This document shows positions 1-11,465 of a stretch of 64,000 bases of DNA, one piece after another. Under the pieces are notes generated by a model. That model made no database searches and was not told the origin of the DNA. It saw nothing but the letters and a program-made list of their open reading frames with translations. The position numbers were made by a program, and so were the translations under genes. This DNA is from Fusarium oxysporum f. sp. lycopersici 4287 (taxonomy: Eukaryota; Ascomycota; Sordariomycetes; Hypocreales; Nectriaceae), in NCBI RefSeq assembly GCF_000149955.1, contig NC_030989.1, positions 2,551,839-2,615,838 on the forward strand, given 5' to 3'. Every line of letters begins with the position of its first letter. The first letter of the stretch is position 1.

Positions 1-2231
1 CAAATTCGTCACTCGTCTCCTGATGGACCTTGCCTGCATGACCGAGAATGGCCGCCGTACCGCCAGGATGCCAGTCTAGAACACTAGTTGCGTCGTAGAC
101 CTTTCCGTCGACAACAAGCCAGCAGTCATCCTGAGTATTATGCTTCTCAATCTCTTCTCGGGTAAACTCCTTCTGAGGCGCGCCAGCTTCTTGCTTCGCC
201 TCTGCAATCTTATTCTCAACGCTTGGCTTCATCCATCCACCGTCTTTTGTAGCTGGCTCAACAGGGTGTCTAAATAGAATCGAAGGTGTTTCTGAGTCAT
301 TGTCCTCGGTGATCTCAGGACGTACGGTATACCAGCAATTGTTCATCATACCCATGACATTCCAGTTTGGCTCTCTTGGCTGCGTGTTTTTGAACACGTT
401 GAAGCATCGTACCATGATACTCTTTGCACGAATAACATGGGAAATCTCAACGTCAACATGCCAATGGAGCCAACTCCAGAACTTGTTTCCGTGACGAATT
501 GGGTAGTCGGGGAATTTGCGGATGCAGTACAGCCAAGTTGCTCCATCGTCGAGGGTTACTTCAACACGCTGGACTTCATGACCTCCACCGTCATATGCAT
601 ACCCCTCGATGCGATAATTTTCTCCCTTCTTGGCTCTGCCCAAGGGAATCCTCTCGCCTTGTGCAGGCTTGACGATAATTGAGTTGAGGTTCTGCTCATT
701 GCAGGCTGTATCAGGATGATGAAAGAGGGCTTCGGCGAAAGGGCCATCTTTCTCAGTGACAAACGATGGAAGAACTCGGTTATCCCAGATATGATAATAA
801 GAATCATTTTCTTTTTCGCTTATCCATATCTTCTTTAGCCACTTGACATTCCTGCCACCAACATAGCCTGGAATGATAACACGGACGGGATATCCGTGGT
901 CAGGCGGCAACGGAACGTCATTCATTTCGTAGGCTAGAATTACGTCGTTGTTGGGCGACATGGCGTGCTCGAAAGGTATACAAGTCGCGTAATTACCCTC
1001 GCTCAAATCATCAGTGCCTTCAAAGTTGACCCAATATCGCTTCTCCCCGAGACCGGGCGGTTTCTCGGGAACACCATTCGCAAGGAGCACGTCTCGAAGA
1101 AGAGGTCCTTTCCAATATGCGCAACTCGCTCCTCCAGCGCCCCAGTTGAAACCTTTGCTCTTCTTGATCATGTTGAGCTCCTTGCGTCTGTTTCCATCAC
1201 AAGCAAGCGCAACAGCGATGTTGATCGTATCAAACTCTTTCAAATCATCCATAGAAAGCGTCTGAGTTTTGCCATCGTAGGTGATCTCCAATTCGTGGAA
1301 CTCCCACAGAATACGCGGAACAGGACCGTGGTTTCGAACATAGTGAAGCTCGTTAGGTGTAATCAAGCCAGCTTCGTACAATCGCGTCAATGGTGCCTCG
1401 GCATTGAGAGGGTGTTTTCCAGTGAGACGGATAAGATCAGGAGAGCGAGGAAGCCAGTTGTCTGGGCTGAATTGGTCCTTTTCGTCGATTGAGATCTGTG
1501 TGAGATTTTTGTGCTGAGGGGACTTTCTCTTTCCGTTATTTTCTTTGAGGTGTTGTATGTAGTTCTTTTCATGCTCCAATGCTCTGAGAAGGGCTATCTC
1601 GGCTGGTGTATACTTGTCTGAGAGCTTTGGCTTCTCACTCGAAGTCTTTTCCTGTTTCTTTTCCTCGTTCTCTTTGTTCTTTGCGTATGCATCGTGATGC
1701 TTGTCTTTATCCGAGGAACGTTTCCACTCATGCTCTTGCTCAGGCGTATCATTCTTTTTATCACTCTTTGCTTCTTCCTCTTTCTTCTTCTTCTCTTCCT
1801 CCTCCTGCTTCTTTAGGGTTGCAGGCCATGGCTCTTTATTCTTGACCCAATCTTCAGTCGCGTTGAGAACATATCTCCATCCAAGTGAGCGATTTTCCGG
1901 ATGCCGCAGATGAAAGTCCTTGAAAGAATTAGCTTCCTCACTGGTTGAACCATAAGAAACTGACCTTTTGATTCTCAATCAAGTCTCTGAAATTGATCAA
2001 TTCTCCACTCTTGGCTCTCTTCTGAAATGCAAGATACTCCTGCTTCTCTCTCGCCACTTCCTCTCTATACTCATCATCTTTATGAGTAAGCCCAGGAAGT
2101 CGGTTATTTCGATCTCTGAAGCCAATGCGGTGCTGGTGCCCAGAAACCCAATCCGGCTCGTTCCGGATCTCTTCAGCCGTCGACCCAGGATGGGCTTGCA
2201 CTTTGACAACCCAAGGCTTGCTGTGAGGCAT
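1..2231 (-). CDS. Nitrate reductase (Moco + cytochrome b5 part), 3'-truncated by window edge
   Basis: Assimilatory nitrate reductase reduces nitrate to nitrite in the cytosol with NAD(P)H. About 728 residues are visible, from exons 2231-1965 and 1918-1 joined over a 46-nt intron. The start is the first Met of a typical fungal N-terminus. The Mo-pterin (sulfite-oxidase fold) domain carries the cofactor cysteine in ACDGNRRKE near residue 330. A cytochrome b5 domain starts near residue 685 with the haem-binding HPGG near residue 706. The FAD/NADH domain lies outside the window. Residues about 121-193 form a Lys/Glu-rich low-complexity insert that pushes the b5 domain about 150 residues further along than in the niaD products I remember. 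It could therefore be a second nitrate reductase paralogue rather than the main niaD/NIT3. Two TGATAA motifs (GATA-factor type) lie upstream. Confidence 0.9.
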
Positions 2232-2297
2232 GTTGTCAGACTCTGAGAAGAAGTTTTACAAATTGATGGAATTGAACATTGAGCGTGGTCTAACAGT

Positions 2298-2526
2298 TTA
2301 TCAAGACCCAAAGCGTGACGCTTTCAGGATCTTGGCTCCGCGGAGAAAGTGAAGCATGACGTCGATGATATCCAGAAGAGCACAAGCTAAGCTGAAATGA
2401 AGAATAGTTGACTAATATCAAACTTTTAGCTCTTGTTTTTGACTTTGGCATCCAAGAATCATGATCTGATGCTGCCGGTACTGCCGGAGGATTCTTAAAT
2501 TCGTCACAATTCTTCCAAAATTATCA
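2298..2526 (-). promoter_or_regulatory. Two TGATAA motifs upstream of nitrate reductase
   Basis: TTATCA occurs at 2298-2303 and 2521-2526, which reads TGATAA in the direction of the gene, about 70 and 290 bp before its ATG. This is the HGATAR site used by AreA/NIT2-type nitrogen regulators, which are known to activate nitrate reductase genes. Function here is inferred from position only; such hexamers are common by chance. Confidence 0.35.
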
Positions 2527-2740
2527 TACAGTAGGGTAAAGGTTCTATGACCTTTTCAACTTTAGGGTAATTCCCAAGGTGCACTATAATGAAGCCTTCG
2601 AACGGCTCTTGTTCATTCACGAATCACGTCGCGCTTCGAAATCGAGCCAGTAAGAAAAAAGATCATTACATAACGTTAAAGCTGAAGTTGAGATTCCACA
2701 CAAAAAAGGTTTGGCTACCGTACCAAAGGAAGTCATGTAA

Positions 2741-2913
2741 TTCGGTAGCGCCTGTGGGGTCAAGCTGACTACCAGATTGATGCTTGGTAATTGGTCAACT
2801 GGGAATGAGGCGGCTTTAAAGCCTCGTCCTACAGACTGAAGTGGATAGCCCCGGTCTCTTAGCCAATGAAAGCTGCAGGAGTCTTGCATCAGGCATCCAC
2901 AGGCGCTACCGAA
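2741..2913. repeat. 17-bp perfect inverted repeat enclosing 139 bp
   Basis: The 17 bases at 2741-2757 are the exact reverse complement of 2897-2913, so the outer span is 173 bp. A small internal hairpin (GAGGC...GCCTC) sits near 2809-2826. The size and terminal inversion suggest a MITE-like relic, but I see no clear target-site duplication. The rest of the space between nitrate reductase and AA9 (2232-2984) holds no gene I can support. Confidence 0.4.
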
Positions 2914-2984
2914 CTTCATCAAAATGTGCGACAACTTCAATGAAGGAATCGAGTCTCCTGCAATCCGGCACGTAGACATTCTAA

Positions 2985-4103
2985 TCAAAGACATTGCGAG
3001 TAATAGGGATTGAGAACCTTACAGCTTGACCCCCACTGACAAACTGTCGGGCCTGTGTAGTCCTTTCCTCCACATTGGCTGTACTTGGGAAGACCTCCTG
3101 TTGCAGGACCACAGATGATATCGTCGTCTTCTGTGGGCTGTGGCGTGTCCTTCGTTGTGCTGGACGAAGAAGACCGGTTTGTTGTTGAAGTCTTGAGTGT
3201 TGTGTCTCCTCCAACAGCGGTGCTGGTCGATGTAGAGCTTCCTTTCGATGTTGACGAAGATGATTTACTGCTCGTGCTAGCTTGGGTCTGTCCTGGCACA
3301 GTTGCACTTGATGTTGCAGTTGCGGCGACAACACGCTGAGAGACTGTAGAAGGGAGACCAGGCACCAGTGTAGGACCAGGGATCTTATAGGACAAAGGTG
3401 TCGTGTAGAGGTTGAAGAGAATACCAGGATCGTTGGCCTTGTAAAGCTGAGTACCCTTGACGCCATCTGGAGCCAAGTCTCCGTCACCAGTGACTTTGAG
3501 GTTGAAGCATTGAGGGTAGTTTTGCGCTCCGTTCGGCTGACCAGAGCCGTGAAGAGCAATAATCTCGTGGCGGAGGACATAGTTGCCCGGAGCCAGTGCT
3601 TCTGGAATCTGAAGTGTCCAAGAGAAGCTAGTGGCAATAAGGACATCTGACGCCCACTTCCCACTGTGCATCGACATATCAATGAGACCTTCTTGACCAA
3701 TTTTGAAGAACTCAAGATCGTTCTTGTCAACAGTCTCACAGTCTCCAGGACATCTTGCGAGATAATCAATGATAGGACCTTTATGACTTTCCGGCCAGGT
3801 GCTCCATTGAAGAGTGATCTTGTCGCCTGGTTCAACTGTTACATGACCCTTGCCAGGTCGGGCAGCCTTGTGGCAGATGATATCGGGGTCTGCGAAGGAG
3901 TTGGGCTCAACATAGCCATTATCAGTGGCACCGTTGGTCCAACCGACGACAGGAGGATGATTGGGATTCCAGCTCATCTCCGGGGCAGAGTAGCCGCGAA
4001 AAGCAACGCCGTTTGTTACAAGCCAGTCTACATGGCCGTGGGCGACGACTTGCACGACTGAAGATGCGAATATGAAGAGTGGATATGTCTTGAGTGGGGC
4101 CAT
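2985..4103 (-). CDS. Secreted AA9 lytic polysaccharide monooxygenase with C-terminal CBM1
   Basis: Copper-dependent oxidative cleavage of cellulose or other beta-glucans outside the cell. Single exon, 372 aa. A signal peptide covers residues 1-21 and leaves His22 as the mature N-terminus, the first histidine-brace ligand. The second copper His is in SHKGP (His107), and the axial Tyr is in NYPQC (Tyr196). The conserved RHEIIALH segment is at 178-185. The catalytic domain ends near residue 255. A Ser/Thr-rich linker follows, then a fungal cellulose-binding module (about residues 343-372, QCGG...YYSQC). All catalytic residues I know for the family are present, so it should be active. A TATA-like element (TATATAAA on the minus strand, about 4197-4207) lies roughly 100 bp upstream. 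Confidence 0.95.
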   Translation of the reverse strand: MAPLKTYPLFIFASSVVQVVAHGHVDWLVTNGVAFRGYSAPEMSWNPNHPPVVGWTNGATDNGYVEPNSFADPDIICHKAARPGKGHVTVEPGDKITLQWSTWPESHKGPIIDYLARCPGDCETVDKNDLEFFKIGQEGLIDMSMHSGKWASDVLIATSFSWTLQIPEALAPGNYVLRHEIIALHGSGQPNGAQNYPQCFNLKVTGDGDLAPDGVKGTQLYKANDPGILFNLYTTPLSYKIPGPTLVPGLPSTVSQRVVAATATSSATVPGQTQASTSSKSSSSTSKGSSTSTSTAVGGDTTLKTSTTNRSSSSSTTKDTPQPTEDDDIICGPATGGLPKYSQCGGKDYTGPTVCQWGSSCKVLNPYYSQCL

Positions 4104-5761
4104 TGTAAAGCTGAAACTGGCAAGCAGTAACTGAGATCTGAAAAGGAAGGAACTTGTGTAATATTGCTTCTCTGGATTTAGAAGACCTCTTTCAAATTTT
4201 ATATATATTCTGTCGTTCTGCTCGCCAAGTGACCCTGGAATGGCTGTCTTGAATGCCAGATGGTCTAGACCGGACGTGTCAGCGCCACCACGTTCTACAG
4301 GGACATTCCCGGATGTGGACAGCTTAAAGCCTCAAATGCCAATGTCTCAAGGACAGACGGAAAACTCGCGTGATCATGTGTTTCAATATCTTGATATTGT
4401 GCTGCAGTGGCTTATCGAGGACGCCATGTCTCGACTTTCATGAAAACACAAGTGTGTCTTGCAAGCCGTCTCTCAATATTGAATCATGGGACGTGCAGTT
4501 CGTCGTTAAAACGACTCGGGATATTCCACAACACCGTGGAACACAGTCGAACGTTACAATAGCATCTCTGCTTCGAACAGCTGTTGCTAAGCCACAATAA
4601 CATGATGGAAACAGCAGCTAAACCAAAGAACAGACCCCAGGAATATTTCAGCCCAGATGTCGATCGATCGGATCTTATCTGCCCAACATCCTGTTTCTGT
4701 CTCCACTAGCCGGTATCACAATCCTTTTAAGGCACATGGTTAAATCTAAGCTTAAGCCACCATGTGCAACATATTTGACTCCAACTGAAACGTTCCATCG
4801 GCCCTGAATCTCTTCGCTAGAGCTGTACCTGGTATCGTGGCGCTGTTAAAGTATGAGATTGAGCGGGAGACTTCTGCGCTATGAACACCGGATGGAGCTT
4901 GGGCCTACCTTGTTGAAATATGCCTTATGCGCTCAGCTTCAAGCTGAGGAATGATGGGTGGACGAGACATTTGGTGAATGGCATTGTAAGTGACAATTTT
5001 CTTGTGAGGTTACGAATTGCCAAAAGCGTCTTGCCCAGCCATAATGCGCTTGTAAAAATCCTCCCTTGATCCCCAGGGTTTTGATCTGACCATTCACCAC
5101 ATTCCAAACCCTAACAAGCACTCCCTATGAAGCCCCTCACAAAAGGCTTCCAGGACCCAACAGGCATGCATCTTCCCCCTGTATATCCCCTCTAGTCACC
5201 AACAAACGCCACTCAGCCAGCATCTTAAGTCGCAAACGGGAGCGTTCGGCCGCACCCGTCCAAGACATGCGCCCGTTGTTCAAACATTTCGATTCAATAT
5301 CATAGAAATTCCATTCTAGACTGGGTCACAAATGTTGTCCTTCCTCGGTAAATCTCTTGGCGAGGGCCAGATGTCTTAGACCTCCAGCGAAGCCATTGGA
5401 ATGTACTGGCTAAGATATGTGACGGCAAGCTTTCGCTAACTTTAATGATAACCTTATCTATATTCTTGTTTGTTTCAAATGTGACAGGAACAAACTATTA
5501 CTTTGAGTTTGGTGGATACGGTTATTAAAGGCCAAATCGGTGCTGTTGGATGCACCTTCCTAGATGCGATGCGACGTCGAACTTAAAGAATGCGTAAGGC
5601 TCTCCGTGGTGTGCTCTGATGTTTGGTAAGTGGTTTGTTAGAAGTCCCAAACGTCCCTAAACCCCTGGCTTAGACATTTGTGACACTTTGGTATTGGGAT
5701 TCAGGACAGAACTGAGCTTGGCTTACATCATAATTTAACCTCTATTGTTATTCATGATAGC
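4104..5761. other. Gene-free interval
   Basis: This is the 5' region of the AA9 gene plus the 3' flank of the dehalogenase gene. The reading frames here are short, lack recognisable domains and cannot be joined convincingly. Apart from the AA9 TATA-like element I see nothing specific. Confidence 0.6.
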
Positions 5762-6536
5762 TTAAGATGAACCTAGAATAATCTTATCTGCCATCTCACT
5801 CAGAGTATCCGACATGACATCCATCTCCCCAAAGATATCCACACAAGGCTCTTTCTCTAACACAGAGCAATACGCAGCTTTGAATCCTTAGAACGAACAT
5901 TAGCAACAGCAAGTAAGCAACAGTAATTCACTCACCTGCTAGCTTCGCAGCTGATACATCCCACATATGGGCCGCGGCGAACCAAAGCTCCTTTGCTCCC
6001 TTCAACTCCTCAAAGGTCGAAGCATATGCCTTGAGATCCGGCTTACCCACGCCAAACGAGTCGCAAGAAATCAGGTGCTCCTTTGGAAACTCGATGCCCG
6101 CCTTATCAAAGTACCCAAGCACTCTGTCAAAGTCCCCAGCTGTCAGACCACGCACCGTGAATCCCGCTGCTCGAAGCTTATCAAAACATTCTTTGAGATC
6201 AGGTCTTGGCTCGAGTTCCATGTAGCCATGCGTAATCTTCTCGATATCAGCCCCACTTGCGAAGGAGCGTGGCTCTTGGATACCGGCGAGCCAGAGCATG
6301 CGATAAAAGAGGGATGCGAACAGCTTATCGAATGCGACGTATCGATTAGTTATTGAAAGATACGTATATTCCCTCTCTCCAGCCTCGATCCAGAGGTTCA
6401 CAAGAAGACTGGGCTTTACATTCTCGGCCAGCAGTCTTTCACCGAGTTGCTTTTCGACTGCTTCGGTAAGCTTGTCGTATGAGACGCAGGTCCCAACGAT
6501 GTCGAAGACGACGTACTTTCCGTTGTTGGGCGACAT
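5762..6536 (-). CDS. Haloacid-dehalogenase type II-like hydrolase
   Basis: HAD-superfamily hydrolase of the 2-haloacid dehalogenase type, a cytosolic enzyme that would hydrolyse a C-halogen or phosphoester bond through an Asp nucleophile. 241 aa from exons 6536-5936 and 5886-5762, with a 49-nt intron. Motif I (FDIVGTC) gives nucleophile Asp12. The cap region follows, then a GKPD-type motif III and a motif IV with AAAHMWDV. The family usually runs 220-250 aa, so the length fits once the second exon is added. The substrate cannot be told from sequence; natural haloacids are one option and other small metabolites are equally possible. Confidence 0.85.
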
Positions 6537-6966
6537 GTTGGCGTCGGGACAATGATGTAGATTGGCTGGTGGAGGTTGAGGGCGAAGAATGAGTATCTGT
6601 AATCACAATCATAAATAGGCCTCTCTGGGTTGACTCACAACCCCTCACTCAGTCTAATGATGTAACCTAAAAGCATCTTAGATTCTCCGTAATCGGGTAC
6701 TGGTATCCGAAAGTTGGAGTTGATAGATAGTCGGATGCGTATCCGTTGACTCATGCGGGGGAACGGGTCAAGGAACCGAGATGCATCAGAGCGAACAATA
6801 GCCATGTCATTGTTTCTGTAGCTCACAAACAAATAATTCTGTACCGCTCCTTATCCCGTAATGAATCCTTGTAAAACAGAATCTGTCGTACATATGATCC
6901 CAAGTAATGCCTCACAATGCCTTCCTTGCTTACTCCATCCTAAGCCAGACACATCATGCTAACACA
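6537..6966. other. Gene-free interval
   Basis: Upstream of the dehalogenase and downstream of the BTB gene. I see no conserved element or coding sequence. Confidence 0.5.
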
Positions 6967-8683
6967 TCACGCCCAGTGTCGAGTTGTACAGTAATGGCAA
7001 CGCAGAACTAGCGTGCTGCCGTGGTCTTCCACGTACGTCCCAAAATCGGCACCGCAATGACGGCACTCATCCCACTCATCCATTGCCTGGATCAACGCAT
7101 TCATCTTGTTGGTGATCTCCCATTTTCTGTCACTCTCATTGTTCCTCTCAGTTCTTACCATCTTTAGTTCCCTCTTGATCTCGTCTCGTTCTTTAACGAG
7201 CGCCGATATTTCACTTCTCTGGGACCCAATAGTTTCGTGTATTCTGTCTCGTTCGCTCAAGGACATGCCTGTCTTGCTTTGTCTTTCCGATTCAAGGTTT
7301 CTCTTGGCTTGAGTGAGTTCTTGCACTAGAGTTGCTGAGCGCTTCCTTTCTGTCTCAAGGGCTTGCGACGCTTGAGCGAGTCTCGCGGTCAAGTCTGTTG
7401 TCACCTTCTGCTCGTCTTTGAGAGCATTTCGAACATCGTCTCGTGCAAATTCCGTGATGCTGACCCTGCTACGTCTTTCAAGCTCGAGAGACTTCTTCAG
7501 GTCGTCGTTCTCTTGAGTCAGAATGGACGATTTTGTCTTCTCCTTATCCCATCTGGCTTTGAGCAAGCCACTCTCGGATCTTGTGACTCTCAGTTCTCGT
7601 TGAAGTGTCTCGAGTATTTTTTCGTTTTCTTCTGCTTTTACTTCCGCTGAAGATTTCTTGTTCTTTGCATCACTCATGACTTGTTCAGCATGATCCCTTG
7701 CAGTGGACACTTTCGCCGCAATATCTCGGAATTCTTTATTCTCGGCTGCAACATTTGACATCTCATTCCGCAACAGGTCTCGCTCAGCGGTAAGAGTTGC
7801 GACGATCTGCCAGAGTTCTTCCTTTTTGACTGAAACAGCCGAAAACTGGTCGCGGAGTTCGTCTCGCTCACAGGACACTGCTGTTACTTGTTGTTTGAGG
7901 GAAGAGACCTCGATGCGGAGGGCCTCAAGCTTGGTGGAGCTTTCGTCCTGGGTCGTCGGAGCCGGTGTGGGTTTGGGTTGATCTCCGCTTTGCTGAAGAA
8001 TATCATCTTGGTCTCGGAACTTGGGATGGAAGCTTCTTAGCATTGTTGCATGGTCGAAGCCGTTTGAAGTGGTGAGAGAATGCAAGTGCCCTCTCGCAAG
8101 AGTAACAAGCAACCTTTGTAGCTTATCGTCCTTTGACTTCAAAACAACGGCGACAGTGAAAAGGAAAGCCGAATCGAACCATTTCCCTCCGAATACCTTC
8201 TGGATGTTGTCCCTAGCAAGCTCGCATAGCTTGGGAACACCATAGTGGGTGCCGATGGCACAGATTTGAAGATGGCAGGTTAATTCATCGCGCATGAAAC
8301 GATCCGGAGCCGCCGGTGCACCTCCAACTGATAATGGTTAGCTTTTGCTATGAACGATCATGTCCAACTCCATACCTGCTTGCAGCACACTTGGGAAGTT
8401 CCTTCGGTCAACTTCATAGCAACCAGACTTGAAGAATTCAACCATACAGTTGACTGTGTCCAGAGAGAACTCTTTCACGGTGACAACCGGATTTTGAGAT
8501 ATCTACAAAGCGTCAGTTCCTTTTCAGAGCATGAGCTGCGGGATATCATACTTTCTGGGCGGCATCGAGAGAAGCTGCGAGCTTTGGAGACTGCGCTCGC
8601 GCGATTGATTGAGGAATACTAAACGCGAATCCCTGACAGAGAAATGTCAGAGACAAAGGTGCTGCTCCCATGGTTGCAAACAT
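6967..8683 (-). CDS. BTB/POZ-domain protein with long coiled coil and C-terminal CxxC...CxxC
   Basis: 539 aa from exons 8683-8552, 8502-8376 and 8327-6967; joining them restores a BTB fold that the last exon alone lacks. Residues about 5-100 match the BTB pattern (an FLCQG strand, an A-R-A-Q-S-P-K-L helix, a V-K-E-F-S strand, then a CMVEFF helix). Residues about 150-480 are a charged coiled coil. The end holds Cys508, Cys511, Cys530 and Cys533, which could bind zinc. BTB proteins dimerise or serve as adaptors, for example for cullin-3 ligases. The coiled coil suggests self-assembly; the partner is unknown. A second in-frame ATG at 8671 is an alternative start. No catalytic domain is visible. 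Confidence 0.75.
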
Positions 8684-9491
8684 TTGCCGTCACGCGGCTG
8701 CAGTCGTATGGGAGAATGACGAAGATGAGATGCAGAAGTTGCAGGTGATGAGAAAACAAAGCGTTCTTAGAGAAAGGAGAAATTGTTTTGGTGATAAAAG
8801 AGTTGAAGTGGGGCTGAGGCAGCGAGGTCAGGAGGGAGGCAGGCGGCAGGCACATAACTGTTGGCACTGGCAGCACCTTTCCCTGCTTGATGATAGAGCC
8901 CCCGAAATTGTTATCACCTGATAGCGCTCAAGGTTCACTGAGATTGAGGTGTTCCTCACTATTTGGATTGGAGAAACAGGTCATGAAAAACCATTAGCTT
9001 CAGTATAGTAACTTGCTCCACCTACACTTGAATGCTGATTCTACGTATTTCATAGGAAGACCCGCCTCTTATGAACAAGCTGGGTTTCTCAACCTTTCCG
9101 GAGCTACCTCTAGTTACAATAAATTGTAATGCCATATCAGAAAACTCCTTTCAGGTCAGAATACGCAGAGCTAGTACTTGGTGACTATATGCTAGTAAGG
9201 CATAGGGCATATAGAGAGACAGAAGGAAATTGCCGAGTCGCATTACAAACCTAGGTACAGAATATCTATATCAGCCACGAGTCACTACTATCTGCCTAAA
9301 TGCCACGTTTCCGTCATAAGATCTGTGCTTGTTGACATGATATATGTGTTTTTATATCACCGAGGGGATACCCGTGTTTCAACTCATGTCCGACCCCCCA
9401 GCTACTCGAAGTATTGGCTGTACCCGATACTAGGTATATATGCCTATGATACATATTAAAGATTAAGTGAATTAGCATCAAAAAAAGACAA
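8684..9491. other. Gene-free interval before tRNA-like gene
   Basis: No coding sequence is supported. The right part (from about 9340) enters a repeat island that contains one arm of the 49-bp degenerate repeat described separately. Confidence 0.5.
9354..9402 (+). repeat. Degenerate 49-bp direct repeat, copy 1
   Basis: It aligns without gaps to 10604-10652 at roughly three quarters identity. Most mismatches are C/T or G/A transitions, as expected if both copies were decayed by repeat-induced point mutation. The family is not identified. Confidence 0.5.
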
Positions 9492-9602
9492 TGCCGGGTG
9501 GTGTAGTGGTACATACCACCCCATTCACGGTGCCTTGCTTGAGGACCGTTCTGTAATTGTTACGAGGGGGTGGTGTCGCAGGTTCGAATCCTGCCCCGGC
9601 AA
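9492..9602 (+). tRNA. tRNA-like gene with intron-like insert; identity unclear
   Basis: A full cloverleaf can be drawn. The 7-bp acceptor stem is TGCCGGG (9492-9498) with CCCGGCA (9595-9601). The D stem is GTGT/ACAT, the anticodon stem CCACC (9516-9520) with GGTGG (9569-9573), the variable loop 4 nt, and the T arm GCAGG-TTCGAAT-CCTGC (9578-9594). Pol III boxes are good: A box TGGTGTAGTGG and B box GGTTCGAATCC. A TTTTT terminator lies just downstream (about 9609-9613). The anticodon arm holds about 48 nt, so an intron of about 41 nt is implied, with an internal ACGGT/ACCGT hairpin. The loop begins CCATTC, which does not give U33 or a normal anticodon. It may therefore be a pseudo-tRNA or the head of a tRNA-derived element rather than a working tRNA. 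Confidence 0.5.
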
Positions 9603-11465
9603 TACTCTATTTTTAATCTTTAGGTTTTATTTTTGTTTTTATCTTATTTATGTCTCTCGAGGTGGGCTGGAGTCTAGATCCACTGCAAGTGTAGTAATAC
9701 GGGTATCACATTCCATGACGATTAAGTCAGCTCGTTTCAACAACATGGTGTGAAACTTATTCACCTCTCACTTCAATGGCTCTATCTGTCGTTGTATAGC
9801 GGTCATTTGGTACCTGAGAAGCTTCCACTAGCGTTGGGTCCGGTGGGATATTGAAGAGACATTGTTCACTGCTAAGGGTTCAAGGACCGTTGTCGTGTGG
9901 GTAACTGACACTCCGACCACAAGAAAGCGGCGAGGCTATTTCAAGGGGCATCAAGGCATCGTCGACTGGCTGTGCTAGTGCTCGTCGGGTTCACTGGCTA
10001 AGCCCAGGATGAGGATGTTGTGGGCGGGCGTTCGGAGTCTTCACGACCTGTGGCTTGTCGGAAGAACATTCTCGTCAACCTTAGTTACGCCGACCTCGTA
10101 GATTAGGTGTTTATAGTAGGTGGGAACAATAGGCCAAGAAAAGAGTCATTTCTATTACTCGTAGAGGCTGTTTGGGATTTCTTCATATTAGACACTACCC
10201 TGTATATACCCTTCACGTCGATCAGAAAAGCTAAACAAGCTCGCTCTAATTATCCGAAGCCTAAGAATAGTATTATGAAATAAACAATCTCAGCGATTAT
10301 CTATGCGTTTCCAGGCAAAAATCACCATCCAGTCGTATTACAAACCTCAATATAAAACATGACGGCCACAACGTGCTGATATCTCGCCCGCCTTATCACG
10401 TTTCAGCCTCAATGCAGAGATCTCTCCTTTCCTCTGGACGTAGTACGGAGATATTCTAACAAGAGCCTCTTTTATGCTTAACCAATACTGAGAGCCTCGT
10501 GTTTGAAGTCGAGAACTATCTGGTAGGTCCCAACACCAATGACGTAGCACAGGAGTCAAGTTGATCAAAGATCTACGCTTATTGAGACGTCCCACGCGTC
10601 CAGATATCGCCGAGATGATATCCGTGTTTCAGCTTATGCCCGATTCCCCGCACGGATATCTTGTTTAGCCGCGCGTTTGGGAATAGCACCTATTTACTGA
10701 AAGATGGTCAAACACCGATTTCGAGAGGTGTGGTGTACAATATATTACAGAAATATGCTTTAAAATGCTTGGATGGCGCTGAGGCTAGAGCTAGAGCTAG
10801 ATGGAGTTGACCCAGTTGGGTGCATGCATGACATTTCAGACCCGCCACAGCTACTGTCCAAGTGCGGCGGTATTTTATGCTTATTTTAACCATCAACTCT
10901 CCTTCCCCAAGTCGCCGGAGCAAAGCTCCTCAAAACATTCTCTGAGGCAATGGCTCTTACCTTTAATTACGATCGCTGACATTTCTCCCTGTCGATCCCC
11001 AACGCCAAGCTAATCCCTCGACAATAGCATTCTGCCAAGAGTTTCGCCCAAATCCCAACTGCCCAATCGAGAACGAAGCAGACAAAGCAGATGAGACGTG
11101 AAATCGCACAATGCATCATTGAAGTGAGTCTTTTTTTAGCCTTACTCTTTATTCTTCCAGCCTCACTCTTTTTTTAGCTATAGAGATATCGTTTCATGGC
11201 GGTTTAGAGCTACTAGCTTCGGCGGCCAGCCTGATTGTCGGCCAGGGAAGCCCTAAATCTGGGATGAAGTTGTTAAAAGGTGCACGGATGCCGTTCTGGG
11301 GGATGGGATATTTAGCTTGCTTCGTTCCATTCTAATTTCCTTTCTTAATTTGCAGGCTGGACCTCTATTGTGTTATCTTCTGTTATTTTCCCTATTTTAT
11401 TTCCTCTCTTGTTCCTTTTTCTTTTTCGCCATCTTCGATTTTTGGGGTACAGTGGTTCTGTCAAG
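9603..11465. other. Gene-free interval with repeat relics
   Basis: No gene is supported. It holds the second 49-bp repeat copy and its hairpin. The 9.7-10.3 kb part looks like decayed repetitive DNA (short interrupted frames), but I cannot name a family. The right end is the 5' region of the Na+/H+ antiporter gene, with pyrimidine-rich tracts just before its ATG. Confidence 0.45.
10604..10660 (+). repeat. Degenerate repeat copy 2 with a 10-bp hairpin
   Basis: Second copy of the 49-bp repeat (10604-10652). Within it GATATCCGTG (10617-10626) is a perfect inverted match to CACGGATATC (10651-10660), a 10-bp stem with a 24-nt loop. Copy 1 lacks the right arm. Such a hairpin could be the end structure of a transposon, but the element is not identified. 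Confidence 0.45.

Noticed and set aside
2981..3835. 284-codon minus-strand frame overlapping the AA9 gene
   Set aside because: Same strand, shifted frame of the AA9 gene with no similarity to known proteins.
10347..10595. 82-codon minus-strand frame in the repeat island
   Set aside because: No recognisable domain and lies in decayed repetitive DNA.
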